64,000 nucleotides of DNA from Galerina marginata. Taxonomy: Eukaryota; Basidiomycota; Agaricomycetes; Agaricales; Galerinaceae. The stretch is taken from NCBI GenBank assembly GCA_023014335.1, contig JAECYW010000006.1:3658001-3722000 (forward strand), in the 5' to 3' direction. A model generated the notes under the pieces. That model did not search any database. It was given only the letters and a program-made list of their open reading frames with translations, and was not told the DNA's origin. Positions 46,301-56,787 of the stretch are shown one piece after another; positions within the stretch are counted from its first letter, which is position 1; each line of letters opens with the position of its first letter. A program made the translations under genes and the position numbers.

Positions 46301-48209
46301 CACTTCGTGGTATGCCAAGTTTAATTGTTCGGCCTGGTAGATCTTGGACGGTCAAATCTATCCCAGATGAAAGGACTTTGAAAGAGCTGCGAAGAGTAGA
46401 TTAATGCCAAGTTACCCGTGAAACAGCGATAGAAACTTACTGTGGATAAACTATGAAGTTGTCCAAAAAATTTGTTGTCACTTGTCCGGCAGAAAATTGA
46501 TGGCTTTGTGCGATTGACTTCAAATATTCCTTGTTATTTTGCGGTCCCAAGACTCTGATTTCGTCTAAAGCATATAAAAACCTCGAAATTGCCTCTTGCC
46601 GAGACTTTCCAGTCACTATTATCTTGGCAAGTAGTGGGTCGAAGTATGGTGTTATGGTCATCCCAGTGTCAACCTTCAACGAAATTGGTTGGAAACATTG
46701 AAGCAGGCTTATTGTTACAAGTATGCTTACCCAACCATCTACGCGGAGCCAAGTAGCCTTCAACCCCTCCAAATCGACGTATTGAAGAAGTCCAGGGGAA
46801 GGCACGAAGCCTTCGTAAGGATTCTCTGCATAGAGTCGACCTTCGATGGAATAGGCCATTCCATGTGTTCGACCACTTTCGTAGAGTGTGTCGTAAGTTT
46901 CTTGTTGTATTTCGGGTGATGTCGGGGGCAGCCCCTTTTGAGTGGAGTGCTCGGAGATCCCTTGTCTGATCATGAGCTCGACCAGATCTAGCCCAGGGTG
47001 AACCTCTTCTGTGACGGGATGTTCAACCTGCAGCCAAATTTAATTCAATTGACGGCGTCGTAGTTCATAACATTACCTGAATCCTTGTATTCATTTCTAG
47101 GAAATAGAACGCTGAAGTGTCTTCATCGACCAAAAATTCAACAGTGCCTAGCAAGTGACAAGGTCACTGTAAATGCCGGTGGAAGCTGTGAGGATTGAGG
47201 CTTACCTGCAGACCCGTATTTTATAGAACGAGCCAGCTTCACTGCTACTTCGCACATCCTCTCTCGGAGACCTTTTCAAAGTCAACATATTATTCTGATC
47301 AAAAAGGACGTGGACTTACCTGGATGAGCGATGCAGAAAGGACTAGGACTTTCCTCGATGACCTTTTGATGCCTTCGCTGGACGCTACATTCACGTTCGC
47401 GCATGTGAACAACATCTCCGAGACCGTTTCCAAATACCTGCGCCGCCACTGTCAGTCAAATGTCGGAATGACTAGACACGAACAAAAGCCATACCTGGAT
47501 TTCAATATGTCGTGCATTTTGATAATATTTCTCAAGAAATACTCCATCGTTGTGGAACAGAGCCTAAACACCTGATCAATAAGGTTTTCTGGGAAACGAT
47601 ACATTGAATAAGACTGACTTGCGAGCGTCCTTTCGTGGTGGCCAGATTCTTTTTCAAGCTATCTTCGTCTCGACAAACTGCCATACCCATTCCGCCCCCT
47701 CCAGCGGTGGCCTTCAGCATGACCGGAAAGCCATACCTATTCGCCAACTCCAACGCCTCTTCGTCGTTCGTAACGAGACCGTCTGAACCGGGTACCACCT
47801 CAACGCCAGCTTCCAATGCAATTTGCCTCGCTTCATGTTTGATGCCCATCAAACGAATGGCATTGGGTTGTGGACCGATCCATGTTATACCATTTTGAAT
47901 GACTTGCTCAGCAAAATCGGCATTCTCTGAGAGGAATCCGTAACCGGGATGAAGGAGAGTAACAGAGTGCGTTTTGCATATTGCGATGATAGCAGATGCA
48001 GAGAGATACGCCGCAGACTCGGTCGATGATGGGCTCTGTACAGGGAGAGGCACGGATTCGTCTGCTTGCAAAACGTGGGGCGATAGCGAATCGGAGGGCG
48101 TGTATATTGCCACTGTTGGAAGCCCGAGTCGTTTGGCTGTTCGGATGATGCGAACGCCAATTTCGCCACGGTTTGCAATAAGAAGTTTATGGCCATCGTA
48201 AGGGTTCAT
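43399..48209 (-). CDS. Biotin carboxylase / CT_A_B / CT_C_D / biotinyl-carrier fusion (urea carboxylase- or 5-oxoprolinase-like)
   Basis: A many-exon gene for a protein of roughly 1,200-1,300 residues. From the start at 48209: biotin carboxylase N-domain ([20 protein letters not shown]), ATP-grasp ([54 protein letters not shown]) and the BC C-domain ([20 protein letters not shown]). Then CT_A_B (also AHS2/Pxp[21 protein letters not shown]), CT_C_D (AHS1/Pxp[41 protein letters not shown]), and the biotinyl domain with biotin site [10 protein letters not shown]. Known urea amidolyase (DUR1,2) has an allophanate hydrolase (amidase) in front of this unit; here there is none, and the next gene upstream encodes PxpA. 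So it may be a urea carboxylase or, with PxpA, part of a 5-oxoprolinase. The sequence cannot decide. All motifs are intact. Confidence 0.85.
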
Positions 48210-48392
48210 CGCGTTATGAATCTTGCAGCTGAAACAACCTCAAGCGTGTTTGCCTTGTCGACAACGATGTCGGTCCTCCCAACGCGCAGTGAGAAAACAA
48301 AGATAATAAGATTGTCCAAATATAAACGTGCGAGCCATATCAAAACGAATTTGTGGTCTGTCGATTCCTGTGGTGGGTTGTACATAAAACGT

Positions 48393-49666
48393 TCACACAT
48401 AACCCGCTGAACGATTGCTGTCGTCCACAAGCTTCTTCACCAGCTGCGCAATCTCCACGGCACCCTAGATAAGCAGGCTAAGATCTTTGTCGAAGCAATG
48501 ACGTTAATAATAGGCTTACCGGTGTATCTGAGTGGCAGCAGATAGAAACTTCATCTACGTTCTCACCCAGTGGGAGAAAACCGCCTCCCACTGTCGTCAC
48601 TTTCTTCTCATTGAGGAGTCTCATGACCTAGAAGCAATAATCAGCCGACATCAAAGAACAGCATGGGGCAACTCTTTACCCTGTCACGAACGACCTCCAA
48701 AGGCACTGGGTCGTGCTTCCTGCGAGAATGAATGAGAAATTGAATCGTCTGAAAGAGAGAGGTAGCCTACTTCGTGATAATAAGTTTTCCTTCCGGAGTG
48801 TAGTCCAAGTCTGCAAACCATTCTTTTGACCAGTCAGCAGGGCCATTAGAAAGGCAGAACCACAATGATAAGCGCACCTGGTATAAATTTTACGCCTAAT
48901 TCCTCTGCAGCTGTTTGATGGGCTGAGCCAGCGATTCCCACAAATGCGACGTTGTCATGCTCGTCGGAACGAAATATTTTCGCGACTTCAACCAGTGCAC
49001 GAGCAAGTGGCAGCGACCGAGAGCTTTGACCATAAACTGCGCCATGCGGTTTGATCTGAGGGAAAGCTTAGGCAACCCAGAAAACAGTAACTGAAAAGAA
49101 GGACATGCATGATTGAGAGGAACGCCATGAAGTTTTAGAAACCCGGACAAAGCTCCGACTTGATAGATGAAGCAGGATTTCAGTTCATCCTAACAACACG
49201 AGAATGAATTTCAGCTTCGACAATAAAACCAGGAAAACAGAACGTACGGGTTCAATTGCCATCTCTCGTCGCCCAAAGCCTTGCAAATCAGGAAGCGAAG
49301 GATGTGCGCCAACCGCGACACCGTGTTCCTTAGCCAGTGCAACCGTTGTGTTCATGACTGAAAAGTCACTTTGAAAAGGTCAGTTCGCGTCAATATGAGA
49401 CACAGCAGAGATAACTTACGATGCATGGAACCCACATGCAACGTTTGCAAGATGGATATGTTTCATTAAAGCTTCATCGTCGCCCTGGAAGGCCATATTT
49501 AAAACTGCCTAGGAAAGCAACGGAGATTAAAGGTGCCTATACCATTTTGTACAGGGAGAAACCCTATGATACGGATAAGCGTCTGAGTTAAGGTAGTTGA
49601 ATTGAGGCGACACACCTCTCCCATGTCACAATTCACTGTCGCTTTCAAAGGCAAAGAAGATGCCAT
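48393..49666 (-). CDS. LamB/YcsF family protein (PxpA-like 5-oxoprolinase subunit)
   Basis: About seven exons, roughly 280 residues. The start [17 protein letters not shown] has the family's NCDMGE signature. After an intron come [20 protein letters not shown] (the conserved ACGFHA), then [36 protein letters not shown] and [20 protein letters not shown] (KPHG motif), and at the end [19 protein letters not shown] before the stop at 48393. In bacteria PxpA works with PxpB and PxpC to hydrolyse 5-oxoproline with ATP. Here PxpB- and PxpC-like domains are in the protein encoded 183 bp downstream on the same strand. This physical link supports a joint role. The gene looks intact, with no bacterial-like lack of introns. 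Confidence 0.85.
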
Positions 49667-50176
49667 TTCTTATACCAAGGTATTGGAGGATGAAAGAGAT
49701 TCCAAGTTTTCTTGCAGTTCGAATTCGAGTCTGAGAGATCTTTCCCGCAAATTGCTGAAGGCCATCTAATTCGGACCGTTGATGTCAGTAATTATAGGAA
49801 TCTGGTTCAAATAAGTTGCACCTGCCATGACAAAAATATCGGATCTGTTGGTTTCCTGGCGTTAAACCTTTGCAAAATTTTAGACTAGAAACAAAGATGG
49901 AATTTGGCGAGGGCATGCTACCCTTGGAGGAGAGTGGATAATCGTAGGCGTTGTTGAAGAAACACCGCAAACCAGTTTCGGAGTCCCATGTTTAGGACTG
50001 TTTAGGCAAGGGTTGCTCCTGACCATCACCGTGAATCCTCCTCGAACCACTTCTTTCAGCGCTTCTGCTCGGTTCCAGATTGAATTGCGCAACATTTTCG
50101 CCTTAATCGCTGGATTTTCGTATAAAATGCCACGTACTTGCAAGAATTTCCGCTTTACACCACCTTGCGAGAGTAG
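49667..50176. other. Divergent promoter region (PxpA-like / GH16)
   Basis: Holds the promoters of the minus-strand PxpA-like gene and the plus-strand GH16 gene. TATAAAATG at 50121-50129 lies 56 bp before the GH16 ATG. Short minus-strand ORFs (49785-50309) look non-coding. Confidence 0.45.
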
Positions 50177-51703
50177 ATGAAGGTTTATCGCGGCGTCTCG
50201 TTTTTAGCGTTCTGGATCTCTCTGTTGCCACTCTCTCTCGGGGCAACTTATCATTTGAAAGAGGATGTAGTAGGACCCAGGTTTTACACTCATTTCGATT
50301 GGGAAGCAATCGACGACCCCAGCCACGGACGGGTGTATGTGCCTTTCTCTCTCTAGAAAGACAAACCTTAATGATGCGTCTTTCTTTTCAGGGTATATGT
50401 GGATCAGCTTACTTCCATCGAGAAGAACCTCACTTACGCCGGCTTTGACGCGTTCATCCTACGGACAGACCATACAACCGTCCTTGATGCTGATGGTCCA
50501 GGAAGAAACTCTGTTCGTATCCGTTCCAAAAACACCTACACAACTCATGTTGCAATGTGAGTATGAAAATTGATATACGTTCTGGAGGCCATGCTGAATC
50601 TCTGGTCAACCAGTTTTGACATACGTCATATGCCGCAAGGTTGCGGGTACGTCTGTAAATCGAGATTACCTGGATGGCGTTGATACCTAATGCCGGAATT
50701 CTCAGAACGTGGCCTGCAATCCGAGAGACGAAAGAATCAGACAGGCCAATCGGTGTAAGCTCCTTCTTTTCCATTTTCACAGCAATTCTCATCGGAAACT
50801 TCGTTCAGGGATTGATTGACATTTTAGAAGGCGTAAACGACCAAGCGCCAGATTCAGTAACGCTTCATACTACGGCTGGCAAGTTCATGGACACTTGTAC
50901 TATCATGTTATGCTAATGGTGACATAGGGTGTACAATGCCCGGAACACGCAATCAGACTGGGTTAGTCCTACTGGTATATCACCGTGCTCCTATCTGATG
51001 TATTATCCTCAGCGTGAATGCCCAACTCGACTGCAATGTGCTCGTCAATTCCAATGCAGGGTGCGGTGTCTTACTATCCGGGTCGCTTAACTATGGCCCT
51101 CAATTTAATTCCAATGGTGGAGGATGGTAATGATTATCTGACATCCCTGTTACTACCTCATGCTTACCCAAAAAAATTAGGTATGCAATAGAACGCACTA
51201 CAGACCACATCAGCATCTGGTTTTGGCCTCGAAACGATCCTACTGTTCCTCGAGAGGTGAAAAAAGGAACCTTGTCAATTAACCTTCGCCAATGGGTAAC
51301 TACTTTCTCCCCAATCCTTCGGTACATAATCACTTATCCCTCTTCAATTGTCACAGGGCGTTCCAGCAGCTTATTTCCCAAATACGAGCTGCGATTTGAA
51401 CAAATATTTCGAGGAACACAATATCATCATCAACTTGACTCTTTGTGAGTTTCCATTGTTAAAACTTTGATGTCTAACTGAGTTTGTCGTTTTTCCGCGC
51501 AGGTGGCGACTGGGCAGGTAATGCCTATCCTCAAGCTTCGTGTCCTTCGACCTGCATCGGTGCGTTGTATTTGTTAATGTCCGATTCGTTGGTTTACAAC
51601 GACTGCCCTTCTAGATCACGTCAACAGCGATCCAGCTGCATTCACCGATGCTTATTTCGATTTTGCTGCTGTGCGGATTTATGAATCCTCACAGCTCACT
51701 TGA
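50177..51703 (+). CDS. Secreted GH16-family protein lacking the catalytic nucleophile
   Basis: About nine introns, roughly 330-340 residues. A signal peptide (MKVYRGVSFLAFWISLLPLS) is followed by ATYHLKEDVVGPRFYTHFDW, the classic start of basidiomycete GH16 beta-glucanases. Then come PGRNSVRIRSKNTYTTHVAI, MPQGCGTWPAIRETKESDRP, ILEGVNDQAPDSVTLHTTAG, YAIERTTDHISIWFWPRNDP, and CGDWAGNAYPQASCPSTC near the end. The active-site motif ExDxxE appears as LIDILE: the first Glu (nucleophile) is Leu, while the Asp and acid/base Glu remain. The segment before it (RETKESDRPIG) also departs from the usual WExGxNWPxxGE. Both possible splice acceptors (near 50781 and 50807) give Leu. The protein may be catalytically dead, a carbohydrate-binding derivative, or an early pseudogene; no frameshift is seen. 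Confidence 0.8.
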
Positions 51704-52092
51704 ACGACAACCTTGTTAGGCGCCGAAACCTGGCGTGTATATCGTACCTTTCGGTGTTAATGACAATGTGGTTTCCGCTAGCAACCAGAACCAGCCAATC
51801 GCCACAGCCTTTCCACTTCAAGCTGGATGCTGCGCAGTCCTCTTTTCTCATCACTTCATTTCACAGAAGTATCCTCACCTTTCGTTCAGCACAAAATGTG
51901 GCGTTATGACATCTCCGCGTCCCAACTTGTGCTAGTCAACTCGACGATGCTGGCACCCAAAGATAGGTCTACCTGGAGGTTGCCTTGTGTTCGCAACGTG
52001 TCAATTGGGATATAAGACATCGCCTCAGCGTCTATCGCTCATGATCAATTCTTTTCGACTGAGGTACATCGTTTGACTCAATTTCAAATCGG
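51704..52092 (+). other. Spacer with short open frame
   Basis: A stretch reading GVYIVPFGVNDNVVSASNQN near 51737-51800 is reminiscent of a beta-trefoil (ricin-B-like) strand but too short to claim. Otherwise it is the promoter of the next gene. Confidence 0.2.
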
Positions 52093-53977
52093 ATGGAGGT
52101 CTTCAAGTACCTAGATATGGAAGATCAACAACAAGCTCGAGCAAGAGTAGATGCCTCGGCTGCGGTGGTTTCAAACCTATTTCTCAACCGAGACAACGTA
52201 TAACGCCTTCTCTTCCTCACCCGTTCGTCCGCTTACAACACTTGTCAGGCTTCCATCGCCCCATTTCGCCACCTGGATTCTATCGCAAAAGGATATGAGT
52301 CCGCAGCTGCACTCATCGATAAAGTGACCAATTTCCAACTTATAAAGCAAGTTCAAGGAAAGGAAGCATTACCTGAATTGATCAATCGGCTGCTAACAAT
52401 GTAAGATTCGTTGTCAAGTCATCAAGAATGCAGCGAGTTTGCTTACTATGAATTCGACTCGACAGGGCATTTGGTGATGTTACTCCAGATCAATTCAGAT
52501 CAGACGCGGATATTGCCCGTCTTTTGATCAAATTCTGTGTGGAGGAGGAGAAAGGCGAACTGGCGGTGCACAAAAGTCGCATCGAAAACGCCTGGAAGGG
52601 GGTTCAGGTATGAGCGCATTCTTTAGGCATGCTTTCCCTTATTCATTCAGATTTCGACTCTCAGGATTTATTGGTTGCTCAAGCTGAAAATCTGTTCCAT
52701 AACCTACTCGTCAAGACAGCAGTGGAAGCGCCAGAGATTAAAGAGTTTTATATGCAAACCGGTCTCGAAGACCTGACCAACTGCATCATGGTTTCAGACG
52801 CTCGCTATGTCGATTTCGGCGGATACGCTACTGTCTACGAAACCAACCTTGTTCGACCACATTTGGCACCTCGTAAAGTGAGCGAGGATCCATCTGCCTT
52901 TTCCGGTTCAAAGTTAACAAAACATGCCAGGTCGCGGTCAAGGTCCTCAGGATATATCAGAACCAGGTTGACGACAATGTGAAGCTCTCGACCATCCGGA
53001 GGGTGCGTGGATTTGATATTGTCGACCTGTACTTATCAATGCCCCTGCGAACAGCGCCTTCGTCGCGAAATCCGTGTGTGGCAAGGGCTACGACACCGCA
53101 ACGTCATCCCACTACTCGGCTTGACGCACAGATTCAACAATTCACCGTTGCCTTCTATGGTCTGCCCGTGGATGGAAAGCGGTACACTCGCCAATTACCT
53201 ACGAAGAGACCTCACTTTGGGAGAGCGGTTCAAGCTCCTCATGGATGTGATCGATGGATTATCGTACCGCAAGTTTATTTCAAAGATCAATGACGGATAA
53301 CACCCTGACACCTCGTCGTCTCTGCAGTGCATTCAGAATCGGTTATACATGGAGACCTCACCAGTGTACGTCTGTTATACTCCACCTCCTGGTAAATGGC
53401 CAGTTAACCTTGTCTTTATCGTCAACCACAGTCAAATGTGCTCATTAGCGAGAACACCGCATGCCTGAGCGATTTTGGGCTCTCCAAAGTCATATCCCAA
53501 TTTCCTGGCACTTCGTACATGACCTCTGAAATCGCTGGTGCCGCAAGATGGGCAGCTCCAGAGCTATATCGAATGACTTTTGATATCGACGGAAACGAAG
53601 AACAGGTCGAAGTTACCAAAGCCTGCGACATTTACTCATACGGTTGCATCGTGCAGGAGGTACGTCGCCCCACGATGCTAGTGATTCAAAAGCATAGCTT
53701 GAACGACATATACCAGGTCATATCGAGAGAACAACCGTATTTTAATATCAAGGATGAATTTCCAGTAGTGCTGCAGAAGATGACGCGTACTCCCCCACTG
53801 CGTCCTCCAGGGCCTTTGCTTTCTGATGAAATATGGAGTTTCATCCAGCTCTGTTGGAGGGATAGGCCTGGACAACGCCCTGAGGCTAGTCAAGTGGCGA
53901 AAAAAATTCAGGCTATCTACCAAAGTTACTCTTTCGAAGCTCTAGAGGCAAAGTTGCCTATGGAATGGTCTGAATGA
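52093..53977 (+). CDS. TKL-type protein kinase with N-terminal helical region
   Basis: Around seven exons, about 520-530 residues. The N-terminal 200 residues (MEVFKYLDMEDQQQARARVD, SIAPFRHLDSIAKGYESAAA, RLLIKFCVEEEKGELAVHKS) are helical and without a known domain. The kinase domain follows: the glycine loop region is FGGYATVYETN, then VAVKVLRIYQ, RLRREIRVWQGLRHRNVIPL, PWMESGTLANYLRR, catalytic loop HGDLTSSNVLI, DFGLSK, GAARWAAPELYR, and CWRDRPGQRPEASQVAKKI. All catalytic residues are present. Expanded TKL-like kinases of this form are common in Agaricomycetes. An exon containing HSESVIHGDLTS near 53325-53354 must be spliced between two in-frame pieces. The start at 52093 is the first ATG in frame with good extension. 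Confidence 0.82.
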
Positions 53978-54259
53978 CTTCCATTTCGCGTTTCGGAAAC
54001 AGCATGCAGTGCGTAACTAGAATAATGTACAAGAACGAATGATCATAAATGCAAATGGACAACAAAAACATGATGCATGGAAACCGAGTGCTGAGGAGGA
54101 AAAGAAAAAAAGAAACGAAAAAAGTGTTGACAGAGCCCAAAGCATTAAACAGAACTCTGGTATGTAATGAGTAAAATTACTCTACCCATTGCGAATAAGG
54201 TATAACACTCGCAATACGGCGAAACAGAATGAGAGCCAGTAACAAACACGGCTCGCAAG

Positions 54260-56615
54260 TTATCTTGTTGCGCCCCATCTTGGATCACTAGCCCTTCGGC
54301 TCTGATCATCTGGCGAACGTGGACGTCCGCTGTATCCACCACTATCACGACGACGATCCTCGTACACTCGGGGTCTGTCTCGATCTCTGTCTCTGTCTCG
54401 ATCCCTGTCTCTGTCCCGTTCCCGTTCCCGTTCCCGGTCTCTATCCCTATCCCTGTCCCGATAAGCACCGTCGGCACTGGATACACTACCTCCGCTAGGT
54501 GGCGGAGGAGGAAGATGGGCCGGCCGTGGCTGCACCAGTGGAGACGTCATCTTCGTTGCCATCAACGACGGATCCAACGCGTTGGCATTTGGCTGGAAGT
54601 TTGGCGCCTGGGGTATACTTGGGCTGCTGGTGGTCTGGTGGTTGGAGGCCAGCGAGCCTGGGAACGAGAATTGCTGCCCAGGTGAGGGAAGCATAGCTCG
54701 CGGGCCAGTGGGGGGAGGCTGGTTGGACCGCTGAGCTTGGTTGATGGAGACGGCTGCTTTTGCCTGCCGGACACTCGCCAGACGGTCTGTACGAGGTAGA
54801 GCTGGTGGCTTGGGCGAGGGAATAGGCTCGGCTTTGACCTGCGATGGTGGAGGTTGAGCTTTTACCACGGCTGCCGCTGAGGAGGAGGCAGTGGCGTTGG
54901 TTGCCTTTTTCTTCGCCTTAGATGGAGCGTATTCGTCATTGTCCTCGTCTTCCTCCGCGTCGTAATCGTCCTCCGTCTTCGCCGGTCGTTTCCTCTTCGC
55001 TCCTGCATTCGAGGCCGACGGGTCGTTCGTTCCAGCTGGACCCGAAATATCCCCAGGAATCGTGGGCGGTTTCCATGCACAAACCATGTCAGTCATCGAC
55101 TTCATCACTCTGCTGTTCATCCGGATATCCACATGCTCGGCCCTCACGTCCTCCCGCATCTTGGTGATTCCCGCCGCCAACTGCGCCTTGGACGCCTTGT
55201 CTTTATGAACGTAAATTATCACCCCGACGAAGATGAACTCAACCGGCGACACCTTGGCCGGCTTCTTGAAGATTTTGTTGTGCTTCTTGTCCTGCACCAA
55301 CTCCGCGAACACCTCGTATGCGTTCCGCACCTTGGCCTTGAAACTGTCTGGGAACGGTGCTCCGATGCTGAGCCATTTCTCCAGTGGTGCCATCCCGATA
55401 TTTTTCAGCGTCGGTCCAAACTTTTCCATACAGTAAACCGCTTGCGCCAGACACCTGAAGTCGCTGCCACGACTCGTGTCCCATTCCAATGCGGAAGTTC
55501 CGAGCCAACCATCTTCTTTCATGTATTCGTTTTGCAGTACCCGAATAAAATCCGCCCGGTCGTTTTTCGTCACCTGCAGCTTTTCTGGACAAACAATCAG
55601 CCAGACACTGGGCGCAGAGCGCGAACAACTCGCCTGCAGGAGTAAGTGCCATGCCCAGTTGTACCCTCTGTAAATGTCCGGTTTTGGTCAGCGATCTTGG
55701 ATGTCAGAGAAATAGAAAGGTTCTCGTACTTGGAAGATTTCACGTTCGTCCGCATCTGTGATGTCTTGATACTCGACGCATACGATTTGCTTGTTGCGGA
55801 ACAACTTTCGGTATTTTTCGGGCAACAATCTGCCTTTCAGCGTCTTTGTACCAACGTCTTGATACCAGAGCTTTTCGCCAGTAAGTCTAAAGCTGACGAA
55901 TCAGTTTATTGTAAAAAAAAACGATGTGGCACTTACGGATCTTTGTCTAAACTCATTGAGCTCGTCAGTAGAAATGAAGTAAAACCTGAATAAGATCTTA
56001 CGCGGTATCTAAAAAGCAAATAGTTGGAAACTTGTGGCAGGAAAGCAAATTAAACATACAATGCCAGCCATGAAGCTGTAAGGTAGGCGAAAGTTAGCAT
56101 ATATCCAGCACGAAAATGGTAACTTCGTACTTGTGGATCGAAGTCAACCTCTGCTTTCCATCAATACACGTCTTTGTTTCGGCTCCATCTTCAAGTGCAT
56201 TGACAGCAAATATTATCGGCGGGATATAGAAATTGCGGAAAATAGAGTCTATTATCCCAATTTGCTTCGCGTCAGACCACACAACATCTGTCAAAAAAAA
56301 AAGTCAGAAAAGTTGCAATACATTCAAAGAAAAACACGATACCTCTCTGATATTCAGGTTCCAAATTGATATCGTTGCTGTGTATCTGGTCTAGAACAAT
56401 ATTTCAGCATAAAAACACGTTTAGACACGACAATCCGCACCGAATAACGCCTGTGCTGTGTATGTGGTTGCCCTTGGTACTTTGAGGGCGTTTTTGATCC
56501 TGTAGCCGGTTCTTGTGGCGGCCCCGTTTGCCTTTCTTCCTTTCTTTTTTGCGGGTACTGGCTCCTCGTCGCTCTCTAGGTCTGTGAGATCCGAGTATTC
56601 TTCTTCGGACGCCAT
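54260..56615 (-). CDS. DUF262-domain protein with Arg-Asp repeat tail
   Basis: About eight exons. The start is acidic with a basic cluster (MASEEEYSDLTDLESDEEPV, AKKKGRKANG). The DUF262 (GmrSD/ParB-like) core gives NLEPEYQRDVVWSDAKQIGI, IPPIIFAVNA, TCIDGKQRLTSIHKFM and MALTPAGELLQV. Next is NDRADFIRVLQNEYMKEDGW, then a low-complexity part (KRKRPAKTEDDYDAEEDEDN) and, near residue 600, about twenty RD/RE dipeptides in a row (near 54380-54460). The end is SRRASDPRWGATR. DUF262 proteins are best known from bacterial type IV restriction systems; the fungal role is unknown, but RD/RE tails resemble those of splicing or RNA-binding factors. The start is 172 bp from that of MAD1 on the other strand. 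Confidence 0.8.
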
Positions 56616-56787
56616 GAGGGGAAGAAATAAGGAGCAAAATATATGGTAACGGTGCCGCAGAATTGCTGTCAGCCCATTACATAATCCTCAGGGCCCATTG
56701 TTTCCAAAAGCGTAGGATTATTGAACTTCTCTCAACTTCCACCACGCAAAGTCCAAGGAGTAGGACGAATTCCACTTCCAAAACGCG

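Noticed and set aside
43399..48209. Annotation as urea amidolyase DUR1,2
   Set aside because: No amidase (allophanate hydrolase) domain precedes the biotin carboxylase start, and the gene upstream encodes PxpA.
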